The notes beneath the pieces are model-generated. The model was not told the origin of the DNA. It was given only the letters and a program-made list of their open reading frames with translations, and did not search any database. This document shows positions 1 to 6,033 of a stretch of 10,494 nucleotides of DNA, one piece after another; positions within the stretch are counted from its first letter, which is position 1; each line of letters begins with the position of its first letter. A program made the position numbers and the translations under genes. This DNA is from CAYPXN01 sp964470915 (lineage in GTDB: Bacteria; UBA10199; JADFYH01), in the NCBI GenBank assembly GCA_964470915.1, contig CAYYEM010000048.1, forward strand, positions 1-10,494, written 5' to 3'.

Positions 1-461
1 ACCGAAAGCTTTACAGGCCCTGTCTCTTCTGGAATCTTAAAACTGTCAGGCAAAGCGTCCCATGCAAAAGTCCCACTTAAATTGTAAACTCCTGCTTTCA
101 AAAAAACAGCGGGTAAATCTTCATGCGACAAAACAGACACCGGCTGTCCGTTTGCTTTTACATTTTGCGGCCAATGTTCTGAATCACCCGGCAAAGTCAC
201 CCAAGTTTCTTTAAATATTTTCCAACTTTGAGAAAAAGAGCCTGACTTCGCATCAAGTTTTAAATCGAGTTTAGAAGGCCACTGACAAATTTTTTCATCG
301 TTTTGTCCAGCGGGACAAAGTTCTTCTTCATGTCCTTGCAAAACCCATTGAATCCAGGGCTTGAGAGCTTCGGGAACTTCCGTTACTGAAAAGGAATGGG
401 CAAAGGATAAAAAAGAAAAAAACACAAATACACTGCAAATGCTTTTCTTAAGAAAAGTCAT
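1..461 (-). CDS. secreted/envelope protein of unknown function, 3' end outside window
   Basis: The frame is open from an ATG at 461-459 to the window edge, giving the first 153 codons; the gene continues to the left. A good Shine-Dalgarno GAGGAGG (466-472) lies five bases before the ATG and fixes the start. Residues 1-23 form a signal peptide: Lys5-Lys6, a Phe/Val/Ser-rich core, and a plausible cut near Ala21-His22-Ser23. The mature part starts with a Trp-rich segment (PWIQWVLQGH), then LCPAG with two cysteines nearby, and later a TFAWDALPDSF stretch. From memory, large uncharacterised envelope proteins of myxobacteria-like genomes begin in a similar way, but I cannot name a family. It lies downstream of the pectate lyase gene on the same strand, separated from it by a strong terminator, so it is probably transcribed separately. 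I saw no convincing promoter. Gene reality is well supported; function is unknown. Confidence 0.8.
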   Translation of the reverse strand, partial: MTFLKKSICSVFVFFSFLSFAHSFSVTEVPEALKPWIQWVLQGHEEELCPAGQNDEKICQWPSKLDLKLDAKSGSFSQSWKIFKETWVTLPGDSEHWPQNVKANGQPVSVLSHEDLPAVFLKAGVYNLSGTFAWDALPDSFKIPEETGPVKLS

Positions 462-527
462 GGGGCCTCCTCGAAAATTAGAGAAGGGATTGTGTCAAAA
501 AAAAGAAAATATTTCCAAGAAAATAAA

Positions 528-552
528 AGCCCTCCGCCTAAGGCGGAGGGCT
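528..552 (-). terminator. intrinsic terminator of the pectate lyase gene
   Basis: Perfect 12-base arms 528-539 (AGCCCTCCGCCT) and 541-552 flank one base, so the RNA should fold as an 11-bp GC-rich stem with a 3-nt loop. Read on the minus strand, the stem is followed at once by TTTTATTTTC. It begins 24 bases after the stop codon of the lyase gene. On the plus strand no U-tract follows, so it is directional. Confidence 0.9.
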
Positions 553-576
553 GTAAGAAAAAAGGGTTTCTTTTCT

Positions 577-3500
577 CTAATCGCAAATTCCGGAGGTACT
601 TGTACCTGCCGCAACCACGCGATCGGAAAGTTCGTTAAGATACACCTCAATATTGGTGTAACCGTCACTCGAAAGAGTAGTACCATTATGGTCTTGGATA
701 CCTACATTCAAACCATTACGTCTTTCCCAGTTATCGTTCATACCATCGTTATCGGTATCATTGGCAGTGGATAAGGGTGTGCAAGAAGGAGCAAGAGTCG
801 TGAAGGTATCATTGGGACGACTTCCGGTAGCCGTTGGAGTGCTATTGATATCCTGACTCAAATAACCCACCAAACGCTGATCCATCGCATCTCGTGGAAA
901 AGCACCCACATTCGCTATCATATAGTTGGGAATGTCAGATCCTGGAGTATAAGTAATTTCCGGATAATCAAAGCGGGCCCCCAGGCTAGGAGCACTGAAA
1001 CCCAGCAAAGCTGCCAACCCTACGTCTCGATAGTTATCGGCATAATACACATCATTGCGAGATTCATTCATGAGATCCGCGCTCATCATGGAATTATCAG
1101 AGCCACTACGATCTCTCATGTAATTTCCCACCCAGTTCATGTCGACGAAGAAAGAAGGACCTGACGCGGCACAATCGTTCCCCGCATTGGTTCCTGTACA
1201 ACGATTGTACCAGATAGGATCGGTAGGATCGTAAATCATGTTATTGGAAAGTTCTAACTGCATGCGCTTATTCGTGCAATTGGAAGTTCCAATACGATCA
1301 TCCCCGTTTTCTTCACAGCTGATTTCCGGAAATCGGGCTTGAATCCCCGTCCACATATTATGGTGAATCGAGATTTTATCTTGATCATGAGAGGTAGTGG
1401 AATAATTCATCAACATTCCTCCCCAATAATGATCACTCAAAGTTTCAGCGAAAATCGAATTTTGGATGGTGATGTTATTGGAACGGGATAATTGGAAGGC
1501 CTCGTCACTCGCCCTCTCAAAAGACATATGATCCAATACAATGTTTCTCATCCCATCCAAGCGAGTGCCATCCGAAGAAATCCAACCCGAAGCTGAAAGC
1601 GTTCCCGCTGCAGGACGAGAACGTAGATGTCTCACAATAATATTATTACAATTTGGATTGGCTTCATACACGTCATCAAACTCAAATCCTCGGATGATAA
1701 TTCCCGCAGGAGATGTCTGTCCGGCGATGGTTTTATTTCCGTAATGACATTCTATCGAGCCATCCCGAACTATTCCACTGACGGTAAATACAATGTAAGC
1801 GGGGCCTGTAAGATCCATGCAGGCTTGGAAAGAACCCGCGCCCGAGCGACTCAAATTAGTGACTTTACACACTGTGCCTCCACGTCCACCCGTGGTACTC
1901 ACCGCGCCAAAACCTTCGGCACCCGGGAAAGCGCTGAGTCCGGAGCTTCCGACTCTAAGACTGAGCGTCGCTGTTTTATTAATCGACCCTCCGCTGGCTT
2001 GTATCGTTACCGAACTTGTTCCCGCTGTGGCAGAGGCTGCCGCAGTAAGACTACAAGAAGCGCTATTGCCGGAAGTGGAAGGACAAGATCCGCTCACACC
2101 GCTGGGCAAGCCACTCAAAGTAAAATTCACCGCGCTCGTGAAATTAGTGCGATTCAAATTTGCCGTGAAAGTGGCAGAGCTTCCTGCATTCAACGTTACA
2201 CTGCTGGGCGACACAGACAAACTAAAGTCTGCTGGCAAAGCCCGTACTACTAAAGACAAGCCCGTTGTTTGGGTCGTAGAACCGCTTACTCCGCGAATGA
2301 CAATTGGATAAGTCCCTGCCGTTGCTGTTGTGGCAACCGTAAGGCTTAGGGTCGAACTATTTCCACTCGTTGAAGGAGAAGTTGCAGTGACACCCGTAGG
2401 CAAACCCGTAGCAGATAAAGTGATGCTACTTGTAAAACTCGTGCGATTAATCGCCACACTCACCGACCCTGAACTTCCCTGATTAATGCTAATCGGATTG
2501 GGTGTTGCCGAAAGAGTGAAAGTGCCCGGCGCTTGCACACTCAGCGAAGCATTCGCTGTTTTTGTTCGACCACTCAAATTTCCTGTAAAAGTGAGCGTCG
2601 TGGGGACACTCGTGGGTACCGCAGTAGAAAGAGCGGTGAGAGTAATTGTTCCCGTGCTTGCACCGTTCGCAATCGTGAGCGCACTAGCACTCACGCCTGC
2701 TGGCAAAGCTGCTGTAGTCACTGCAATTGCACCTGTGGCTTGGGCCGCACTATTCACATTGCGATTCGCAGTAAGAGTCAGCGTTACACTTCCCCCCGGA
2801 TTCAAACCCACAGAAGCAGGCGAAGCGGAAAGCAAGAAATCCGTTCCTTGTAAACTGAGCGGCACGCTCACGCTTCCCGTACTTGCAGCGATGGTAATAC
2901 TCGCATTAAAAGCACGCGCAGCCGCAGGAGAAGCCGCTGCAACACTGACTGCACAAGAAGCTCCTGCAGCCAAACTTCTTCCCTGACACAAACTCGCATT
3001 GATTGAAAATTGGGAAGCATCCGCCCCGGATAAACTCACAGCGCTAATATTAAGAGCCGTAGTTCCTGAACCTGAATTGCTAATTGTAAAATTTTGAACG
3101 GCAGGTGTTTGTCCAATGAGAGTTGCGGGAAAACTCACACTCGTCGGATTTACAGAAAGACGAGGCCCCGTTGTAGTTCCTGGAGTAACGTTTATTTCAA
3201 ATGTCATGCGACGGACATCTCGACCAGCTGTTCCTGTCACATTAATATACTGCATTCCGAGAGGAGCATTCGAGGCTGCTGTAAAAGTAATGCGCGAAGA
3301 ATTTCCTGTCGCAGGATTAGGGTTTATGCTGGTCGTCACCCTATTCCCTCCTGACACACTAAAAGGAATGGGGCCGGGCCAATCATCATAGCGCTGAATA
3401 ACAATGTTAGTACTGAAGCTAGCCCCCTGCTTCAAATTAAAATCTCTCCGTAAAGCATCCATCTCAGTTGCCTGGACACTTGCTAAGTGAAAATGAAAAA

Positions 3501-3585
3501 GGCTCGCAAATGCAAGCCCACCAATCACTCCTTTAATCACTGCTTTTTTGATAAAATTCTTCACTAAGAAGATAGACTTCTTCAT
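577..3585 (-). CDS. secreted multidomain pectate lyase-like protein (PL1-type beta-helix) with Ig-like/HYDIN-type modules
   Basis: This 1002-residue exported protein probably cleaves pectate or a related polyuronate by beta-elimination outside the cell. Residues 1-40 are a signal peptide (four Lys among residues 2-14, hydrophobic 20-36, cut near VQA-TE). Residues 45-135 are a beta-rich Ig-like unit; 142-248 match choice-of-anchor D/HYDIN style (LSVNPTSVSF, FTISNSGSG); 250-351, 355-448 and 453-546 are Ig-like repeats. The lyase domain covers about 551-900: AFPGAEGFGA, GGRGGTVCKVTNL, IVLDHMSFERASDEAF (684-697), and HHNMWTGIQARFPEIS (741-756), whose Arg751 sits where PL1 enzymes carry the catalytic Arg. 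The tail 943-985 has DTDNDGMNDNWE, a thrombospondin-3-like calcium motif, then GYTNIEVYLNEL, common at lyase C-termini. The start has an unusual G-run RBS (3589-3595). No PL1 activity is proven, and the metal-binding acidic residues need a structural alignment. Confidence 0.88.
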   Translation of the reverse strand: MKKSIFLVKNFIKKAVIKGVIGGLAFASLFHFHLASVQATEMDALRRDFNLKQGASFSTNIVIQRYDDWPGPIPFSVSGGNRVTTSINPNPATGNSSRITFTAASNAPLGMQYINVTGTAGRDVRRMTFEINVTPGTTTGPRLSVNPTSVSFPATLIGQTPAVQNFTISNSGSGTTALNISAVSLSGADASQFSINASLCQGRSLAAGASCAVSVAAASPAAARAFNASITIAASTGSVSVPLSLQGTDFLLSASPASVGLNPGGSVTLTLTANRNVNSAAQATGAIAVTTAALPAGVSASALTIANGASTGTITLTALSTAVPTSVPTTLTFTGNLSGRTKTANASLSVQAPGTFTLSATPNPISINQGSSGSVSVAINRTSFTSSITLSATGLPTGVTATSPSTSGNSSTLSLTVATTATAGTYPIVIRGVSGSTTQTTGLSLVVRALPADFSLSVSPSSVTLNAGSSATFTANLNRTNFTSAVNFTLSGLPSGVSGSCPSTSGNSASCSLTAAASATAGTSSVTIQASGGSINKTATLSLRVGSSGLSAFPGAEGFGAVSTTGGRGGTVCKVTNLSRSGAGSFQACMDLTGPAYIVFTVSGIVRDGSIECHYGNKTIAGQTSPAGIIIRGFEFDDVYEANPNCNNIIVRHLRSRPAAGTLSASGWISSDGTRLDGMRNIVLDHMSFERASDEAFQLSRSNNITIQNSIFAETLSDHYWGGMLMNYSTTSHDQDKISIHHNMWTGIQARFPEISCEENGDDRIGTSNCTNKRMQLELSNNMIYDPTDPIWYNRCTGTNAGNDCAASGPSFFVDMNWVGNYMRDRSGSDNSMMSADLMNESRNDVYYADNYRDVGLAALLGFSAPSLGARFDYPEITYTPGSDIPNYMIANVGAFPRDAMDQRLVGYLSQDINSTPTATGSRPNDTFTTLAPSCTPLSTANDTDNDGMNDNWERRNGLNVGIQDHNGTTLSSDGYTNIEVYLNELSDRVVAAGTSTSGICD
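1948..2229 (-). repeat. second in-gene Ig-like repeat of the pectate lyase
   Basis: Encodes residues 453-546. It shares its framework with the next unit: NRTNFTSAV, GLPSGV, PSTSGNS, ATAGT and a closing LSLRV. Six residues separate it from the lyase domain. It is a tandem copy of 2242-2523, about 98 codons apart. Confidence 0.8.
2242..2523 (-). repeat. first clear in-gene Ig-like repeat of the pectate lyase
   Basis: Encodes residues 355-448 with NRTSFTSSI, GLPTGV, PSTSGNS, ATAGT and LSLVVR at the same spacing as in 1948-2229. A more diverged third unit precedes it (residues 250-351). The pattern points to internal duplication of one module used as a spacer or as a carbohydrate- or surface-binding stalk. 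Confidence 0.8.
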
Positions 3586-3588
3586 AAT

Positions 3589-3595
3589 CCCCCCC
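3589..3595 (-). promoter_or_regulatory. G-run ribosome binding site of the pectate lyase gene
   Basis: On the minus strand AAA is followed by seven G and then ATT before the ATG at 3585. It is a purine-rich but non-canonical Shine-Dalgarno, and it is a homopolymer that could vary in length by slippage. Confidence 0.55.
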
Positions 3596-3643
3596 TTTGC
3601 TGGATATGCACCGCAAATAAGATTATTCAGGGGAACAAACCTG

Positions 3644-3665
3644 CAAAATCAAATCCATGATTTTG
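3644..3665. promoter_or_regulatory. 8-bp inverted repeat upstream of the pectate lyase gene
   Basis: CAAAATCA (3644-3651) and TGATTTTG (3658-3665) are perfect inverted arms around six bases. The dyad lies about 60 bases before the lyase ATG and just upstream of the weak promoter-like boxes, a sensible place for a regulator to bind. AT-rich dyads of this size can also occur by chance. Confidence 0.35.
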
Positions 3666-3878
3666 TCTGCTAAGAACTAGGCATGCGTGATTAAAGGATT
3701 GAAGGCTATTTTGAAAATGATTCGCTAAAAGTGTCAGGATTTTGATGAAGCCCGTCAAAAAATCAGAAATTAGTCTTCTTCTTCATTCCTCATCCGACTT
3801 TTAGGATCAGAACTTATAAGATTTGTGTAAACAATGAAGGGAATGATAAAAAATGAGTATGTAAAAAATAAAGCAAAA

Positions 3879-3900
3879 TTTTGACGCCAGGGCGTCAAAA
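3879..3900 (-). terminator. intrinsic terminator overlapping the stop codon of the HD-domain gene
   Basis: TTTTGACGCC (3879-3888) and GGCGTCAAAA (3891-3900) are perfect 10-base arms around two bases, so about 9 bp with a 4-nt loop will form. On the minus strand TTTTGCTTTATTTTTT follows. The TGA stop (3897-3895) lies inside the first arm. On the plus strand a run of T follows within a few bases, so weak bidirectional action is possible. Confidence 0.8.
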
Positions 3901-4953
3901 ACTTTTTTTAAGAACATCACCTAGATTTGTAGATAAGGGTTCTGAATAAGATTTTTTCTTGGTCGGAGAATTTTGTCCTTCTCCTTTTTCTTCCAAATCC
4001 TTGGGTGTTCCAATATACATAGGTCGCCCAAATAAACGATTAAAAGGCACCCAAGTAGAATCAGGATTGTCATCTTTTGCTGCCAAATCCATCACCCCTT
4101 GCAGCTTAGAATCCATATCATCCAAGTAATGCACCATAATCGCTTCCATCGTCATAGGCAATTTAGGAGAACCAAACTCAAGCCGACCGTGGTGAGCGAG
4201 AATTAAATGCACAATGTGGGTTTTTATTTTATCAGGAAAATTTGGAATGGAGCGAACCTTGTCATAAACCATTTCCACTCCTTGAATCAAATGACCCACC
4301 AATTGCCCTTCATCTGTATAGCCAAAAGATTTTTCGTAATTCATTTCATAAATTTTACCGATATCGTGAAGCATCAAACCCGTATAAACCAAATCTGCAT
4401 TCACTTGTGGATAATGCTTAAGAACATCTTTGCCAAGCTCACAAAGATGAAGCACATGCTCCAGCAAGCCCCCAATCCACGCATGATGATTAGTTTTTGC
4501 AGCAGGAGCACGCTTGAAACGTTTTGCAATTTCCGGATCTTCAAAAATAGAAAGTAAAAATTTCTTTACCCAAGAGTTCTGAATATCATTACGAATAAAA
4601 TTCAAAAGTTGCACCGACATCTCATCGATGTTGCGTTTGCTGACTGGAAGATAATCTGCAATGTCAACAGACTCTGGATTTAATTTTTGAATTTTTAAAA
4701 TGTTAAGCTGTACCTTATCTTGATAAACAATCGGTTTGCCATAGGCTCGAATGAAATCATTTTTTTCGAACAAAGCCGCTATTTCTTCGGCATTGTCCCA
4801 GATGCGCCCTTCAGCTTCACCTGAAGCATCTGAAAGCTTCAGACTCAAATAAGCTCGATTGGTTTTAGAAATAAGTAAGGATTTTTGATTGACCAAAAAA
4901 GAGGTGTCGAAGTTTTCGTTTTCTTTAAGATCTTTGATGAGAAGTTTGGGCAT
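3895..4953 (-). CDS. OB-fold/HD-domain protein, YhaM-like 3'-5' exoribonuclease
   Basis: 352 residues with the layout of YhaM-family nucleases: an N-terminal OB-fold nucleic-acid-binding domain (about 15-95, with LSLKLSDASGEAEGRIWD) and an HD phosphohydrolase domain (about 155-300). The metal ligands are visible: His166 (LLEHVLHL), His196-Asp197 (MLHDIGK), His254-His255 (LAHHG) and an acidic HYLDDMDSKL at 275-284. YhaM of Bacillus is about 314 residues; the extra length is a polar, Lys/Ser-rich C-terminal tail. The likely role is cytoplasmic 3'-5' degradation of RNA or single-stranded DNA. The start ATG is 21 bases after the stop of the nucleotidyltransferase and has no visible Shine-Dalgarno; no better Met exists nearby. 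The short gap suggests cotranscription with the winged-helix/nucleotidyltransferase pair. Confidence 0.85.
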   Translation of the reverse strand: MPKLLIKDLKENENFDTSFLVNQKSLLISKTNRAYLSLKLSDASGEAEGRIWDNAEEIAALFEKNDFIRAYGKPIVYQDKVQLNILKIQKLNPESVDIADYLPVSKRNIDEMSVQLLNFIRNDIQNSWVKKFLLSIFEDPEIAKRFKRAPAAKTNHHAWIGGLLEHVLHLCELGKDVLKHYPQVNADLVYTGLMLHDIGKIYEMNYEKSFGYTDEGQLVGHLIQGVEMVYDKVRSIPNFPDKIKTHIVHLILAHHGRLEFGSPKLPMTMEAIMVHYLDDMDSKLQGVMDLAAKDDNPDSTWVPFNRLFGRPMYIGTPKDLEEKGEGQNSPTKKKSYSEPLSTNLGDVLKKSF

Positions 4954-4974
4954 GCAAGCATATAAGAATATTTG

Positions 4975-5553
4975 TCAAGATTCTTCAATCACTTTCATCA
5001 CTTCCTTCAAAGTTTTAAGATAGCCTTCTTCTTTAGCAAATTGAATGAGATAGTTTTCGTCAATAGACTCCGAGTGCTTTGCATACATTAATTTTGCCTG
5101 ATCCAATGAAGCTTGATCCTTCCACTCTACAGCTGCCGTAATACGATCCATAATGATATCTTCCACACAAATTACCCGTGCCTCTCCTTCCGTTGTTTTG
5201 ACACTGTTCATCTTTGTAATGACACGACTTGCTACCTCCACCGGGGAAGGTGGAAACTCCACTACAAAATCAAATGAGGGATGTTCAAAATGGCGATACA
5301 TCGTGGTTCTCTTAAAACCCAAGCCATACATTACTTCTTCAATTATTTCCTTCGTATCTCCACTTAAAACTGCATCAAGATCATGAGTCACAAATTCAGA
5401 AAGCGTATAATATTGAACCGCGGCCCCTCCTACCACAGCCAAACTTACTCCTTTTTCTTCAAATAATCGGGTCAGAAAAGCAGCCAATGTAATTTTCTGA
5501 CGCGTTTCATCCAGTTGACTGATTTTCTTTAGAACTTGTAATTCTTTTTTCAT
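4975..5553 (-). CDS. nucleotidyltransferase-fold protein, candidate toxin of an AbiE-like pair
   Basis: 192 residues with the signature of minimal nucleotidyltransferases: GGAAVQYYT (42-50) as the Gly-rich phosphate-binding turn, THDLDAVL (56-63) with Asp58 and Asp60 as the first two metal-binding acids, and an acidic beta strand FDFVVEF (94-100) where the third acid is expected. EDIIMDRITAAVEWKD (131-146) matches the helix seen in AbiEii/DUF6036-type proteins. Such enzymes transfer a nucleotide to tRNA, protein or another target; the target here is unknown. The ATG overlaps the stop of the winged-helix gene as ATGA, and AGGGG (5560-5564) serves as its RBS inside that gene, so translation should be coupled. 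It is shorter than typical AbiEii (around 300 residues). A housekeeping or antibiotic-modifying transferase is the main alternative. Confidence 0.75.
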   Translation of the reverse strand: MKKELQVLKKISQLDETRQKITLAAFLTRLFEEKGVSLAVVGGAAVQYYTLSEFVTHDLDAVLSGDTKEIIEEVMYGLGFKRTTMYRHFEHPSFDFVVEFPPSPVEVASRVITKMNSVKTTEGEARVICVEDIIMDRITAAVEWKDQASLDQAKLMYAKHSESIDENYLIQFAKEEGYLKTLKEVMKVIEES

Positions 5554-5981
5554 GTTTTGCCCCTAAGAATTTTTTCTTCGTTCCAAGAGCGGGGTTTCAT
5601 TCGTTTGGATTTGGCCAAACTCTTCATCAAAGAATTAGGAACAGATATCTTAGAAACTTTTGCGATCATTTTTTCAAGATCTTGAACTTGATTTACTTCA
5701 TAAGATCGACTTTTCTCTAGCTTACAAAGCTGATAGAGCTGTTGAATGACCGGGTAGAGTTGAAATTTTTGATTGACGCGAAACGCTCTCGAATTTCCAC
5801 GTTTTGATGAAAATAAAAATCCCCAGTTTTCCATGTTTATCAGCTCCCGATGAGTCACTTGGGGAGAAAGTTTAAGCTCACGCGCAAGTTCTCGCACACC
5901 CATTTCAACCGAAGGGTTTTCGGAAAAAAACCGGAGCACTTCACGACGCACTTTAGAAGGGATGAGAAAAGACAAATCCAT
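5550..5981 (-). CDS. winged helix-turn-helix regulator, candidate antitoxin/autorepressor
   Basis: 143 residues. The N-terminal half is a winged helix: helices through VRREVLRFFSENP, the helix-turn-helix GVRELARELKLSPQVTHREL (about 28-47), then NWGFLFSSKRGNSRAF as the wing (52-67). The C-terminal half is basic and helical (KSLAKSKRMKPRSW). There is no membrane segment or ligand-binding domain. The small size, the position directly before a nucleotidyltransferase gene and the ATGA overlap recall AbiEi-AbiEii pairs, where the wHTH partner neutralises the toxin and represses the operon. The promoter lies in a long dyad that would suit a dimeric or tetrameric regulator. The start is the ATG at 5981; there is no usable Shine-Dalgarno, and the -10 box lies six bases upstream, so the mRNA is probably leaderless. 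The regulator role is confident, the antitoxin role is inference. Confidence 0.8.
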   Translation of the reverse strand: MDLSFLIPSKVRREVLRFFSENPSVEMGVRELARELKLSPQVTHRELINMENWGFLFSSKRGNSRAFRVNQKFQLYPVIQQLYQLCKLEKSRSYEVNQVQDLEKMIAKVSKISVPNSLMKSLAKSKRMKPRSWNEEKILRGKT

Positions 5982-5985
5982 AAAC

Positions 5986-6033
5986 CTATTGTAATAATAA
6001 TTAGGACAATTGTCAAAATTATTATGACAAAAG
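5986..6033. promoter_or_regulatory. 48-bp dyad operator covering the promoter
   Basis: Centred between 6009 and 6010 on the perfect palindrome GACAATTGTC (6005-6014). Pairing outward to 5986/6033 gives 20 matches in 24 pairs (mismatches at 6004, 6003, 5993 and 5988 with their partners). It can also be read as two side-by-side dyads sharing the centre: TTGTCA...TGACAA with a 9-base spacer, and ATTGT...ACAAT with a 13-base spacer. It covers -35, spacer and -10, as expected for an autorepressor site, and its outer part overlaps the end of the 6022-6498 gene. Confidence 0.72.
5988..6016 (-). promoter_or_regulatory. near-consensus sigma70 promoter of the wHTH-nucleotidyltransferase operon
   Basis: On the minus strand TTGACA (6016-6011) is followed by exactly 17 bases and TACAAT (5993-5988): a perfect -35 and a 5/6 -10. 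Only AGGTTT separates the -10 from the ATG at 5981, so the usual start point seven bases on falls at the A of the start codon. Confidence 0.82.

Larger units (their letters stand above)
3586..3878. other. non-coding stretch between the pectate lyase gene and the HD-domain gene
   Basis: No convincing gene on either strand; the short ATG frames (for example from 3745) give fewer than 20 codons and lack an RBS. Read on the minus strand it must hold the promoter of the lyase gene. The only clear structure is the dyad at 3644-3665. A possible weak promoter on the minus strand is TTGCAG followed after 18 bases by TCTTAT, about 25 bases before the RBS, but it matches consensus poorly. Confidence 0.6.

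Noticed and set aside
1948..2523. CRISPR-like spaced repeats
   Set aside because: The periodicity is about 290 bases and in-frame within a protein; these are protein modules, and no short direct repeat array is present in the window.
1627..2986. Long open frames on the plus strand (for example 1817-2311 and 2486-2986) opposite the lyase gene
   Set aside because: They are antisense shadows of a GC-rich Ala/Thr/Ser repeat gene, have no RBS, and their translations look like low-complexity reflections with no domain.
3745..3878. Tiny ATG frames in the gap before the HD-domain gene
   Set aside because: Fewer than 20 codons, no Shine-Dalgarno, and one runs into the terminator hairpin.
4954..4979. 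TTGACA on the minus strand at the end of the nucleotidyltransferase as a promoter for the HD-domain gene
   Set aside because: A -10 at normal spacing would fall in the start codon region and does not match consensus; the TATA-like bases are only about ten bases away.
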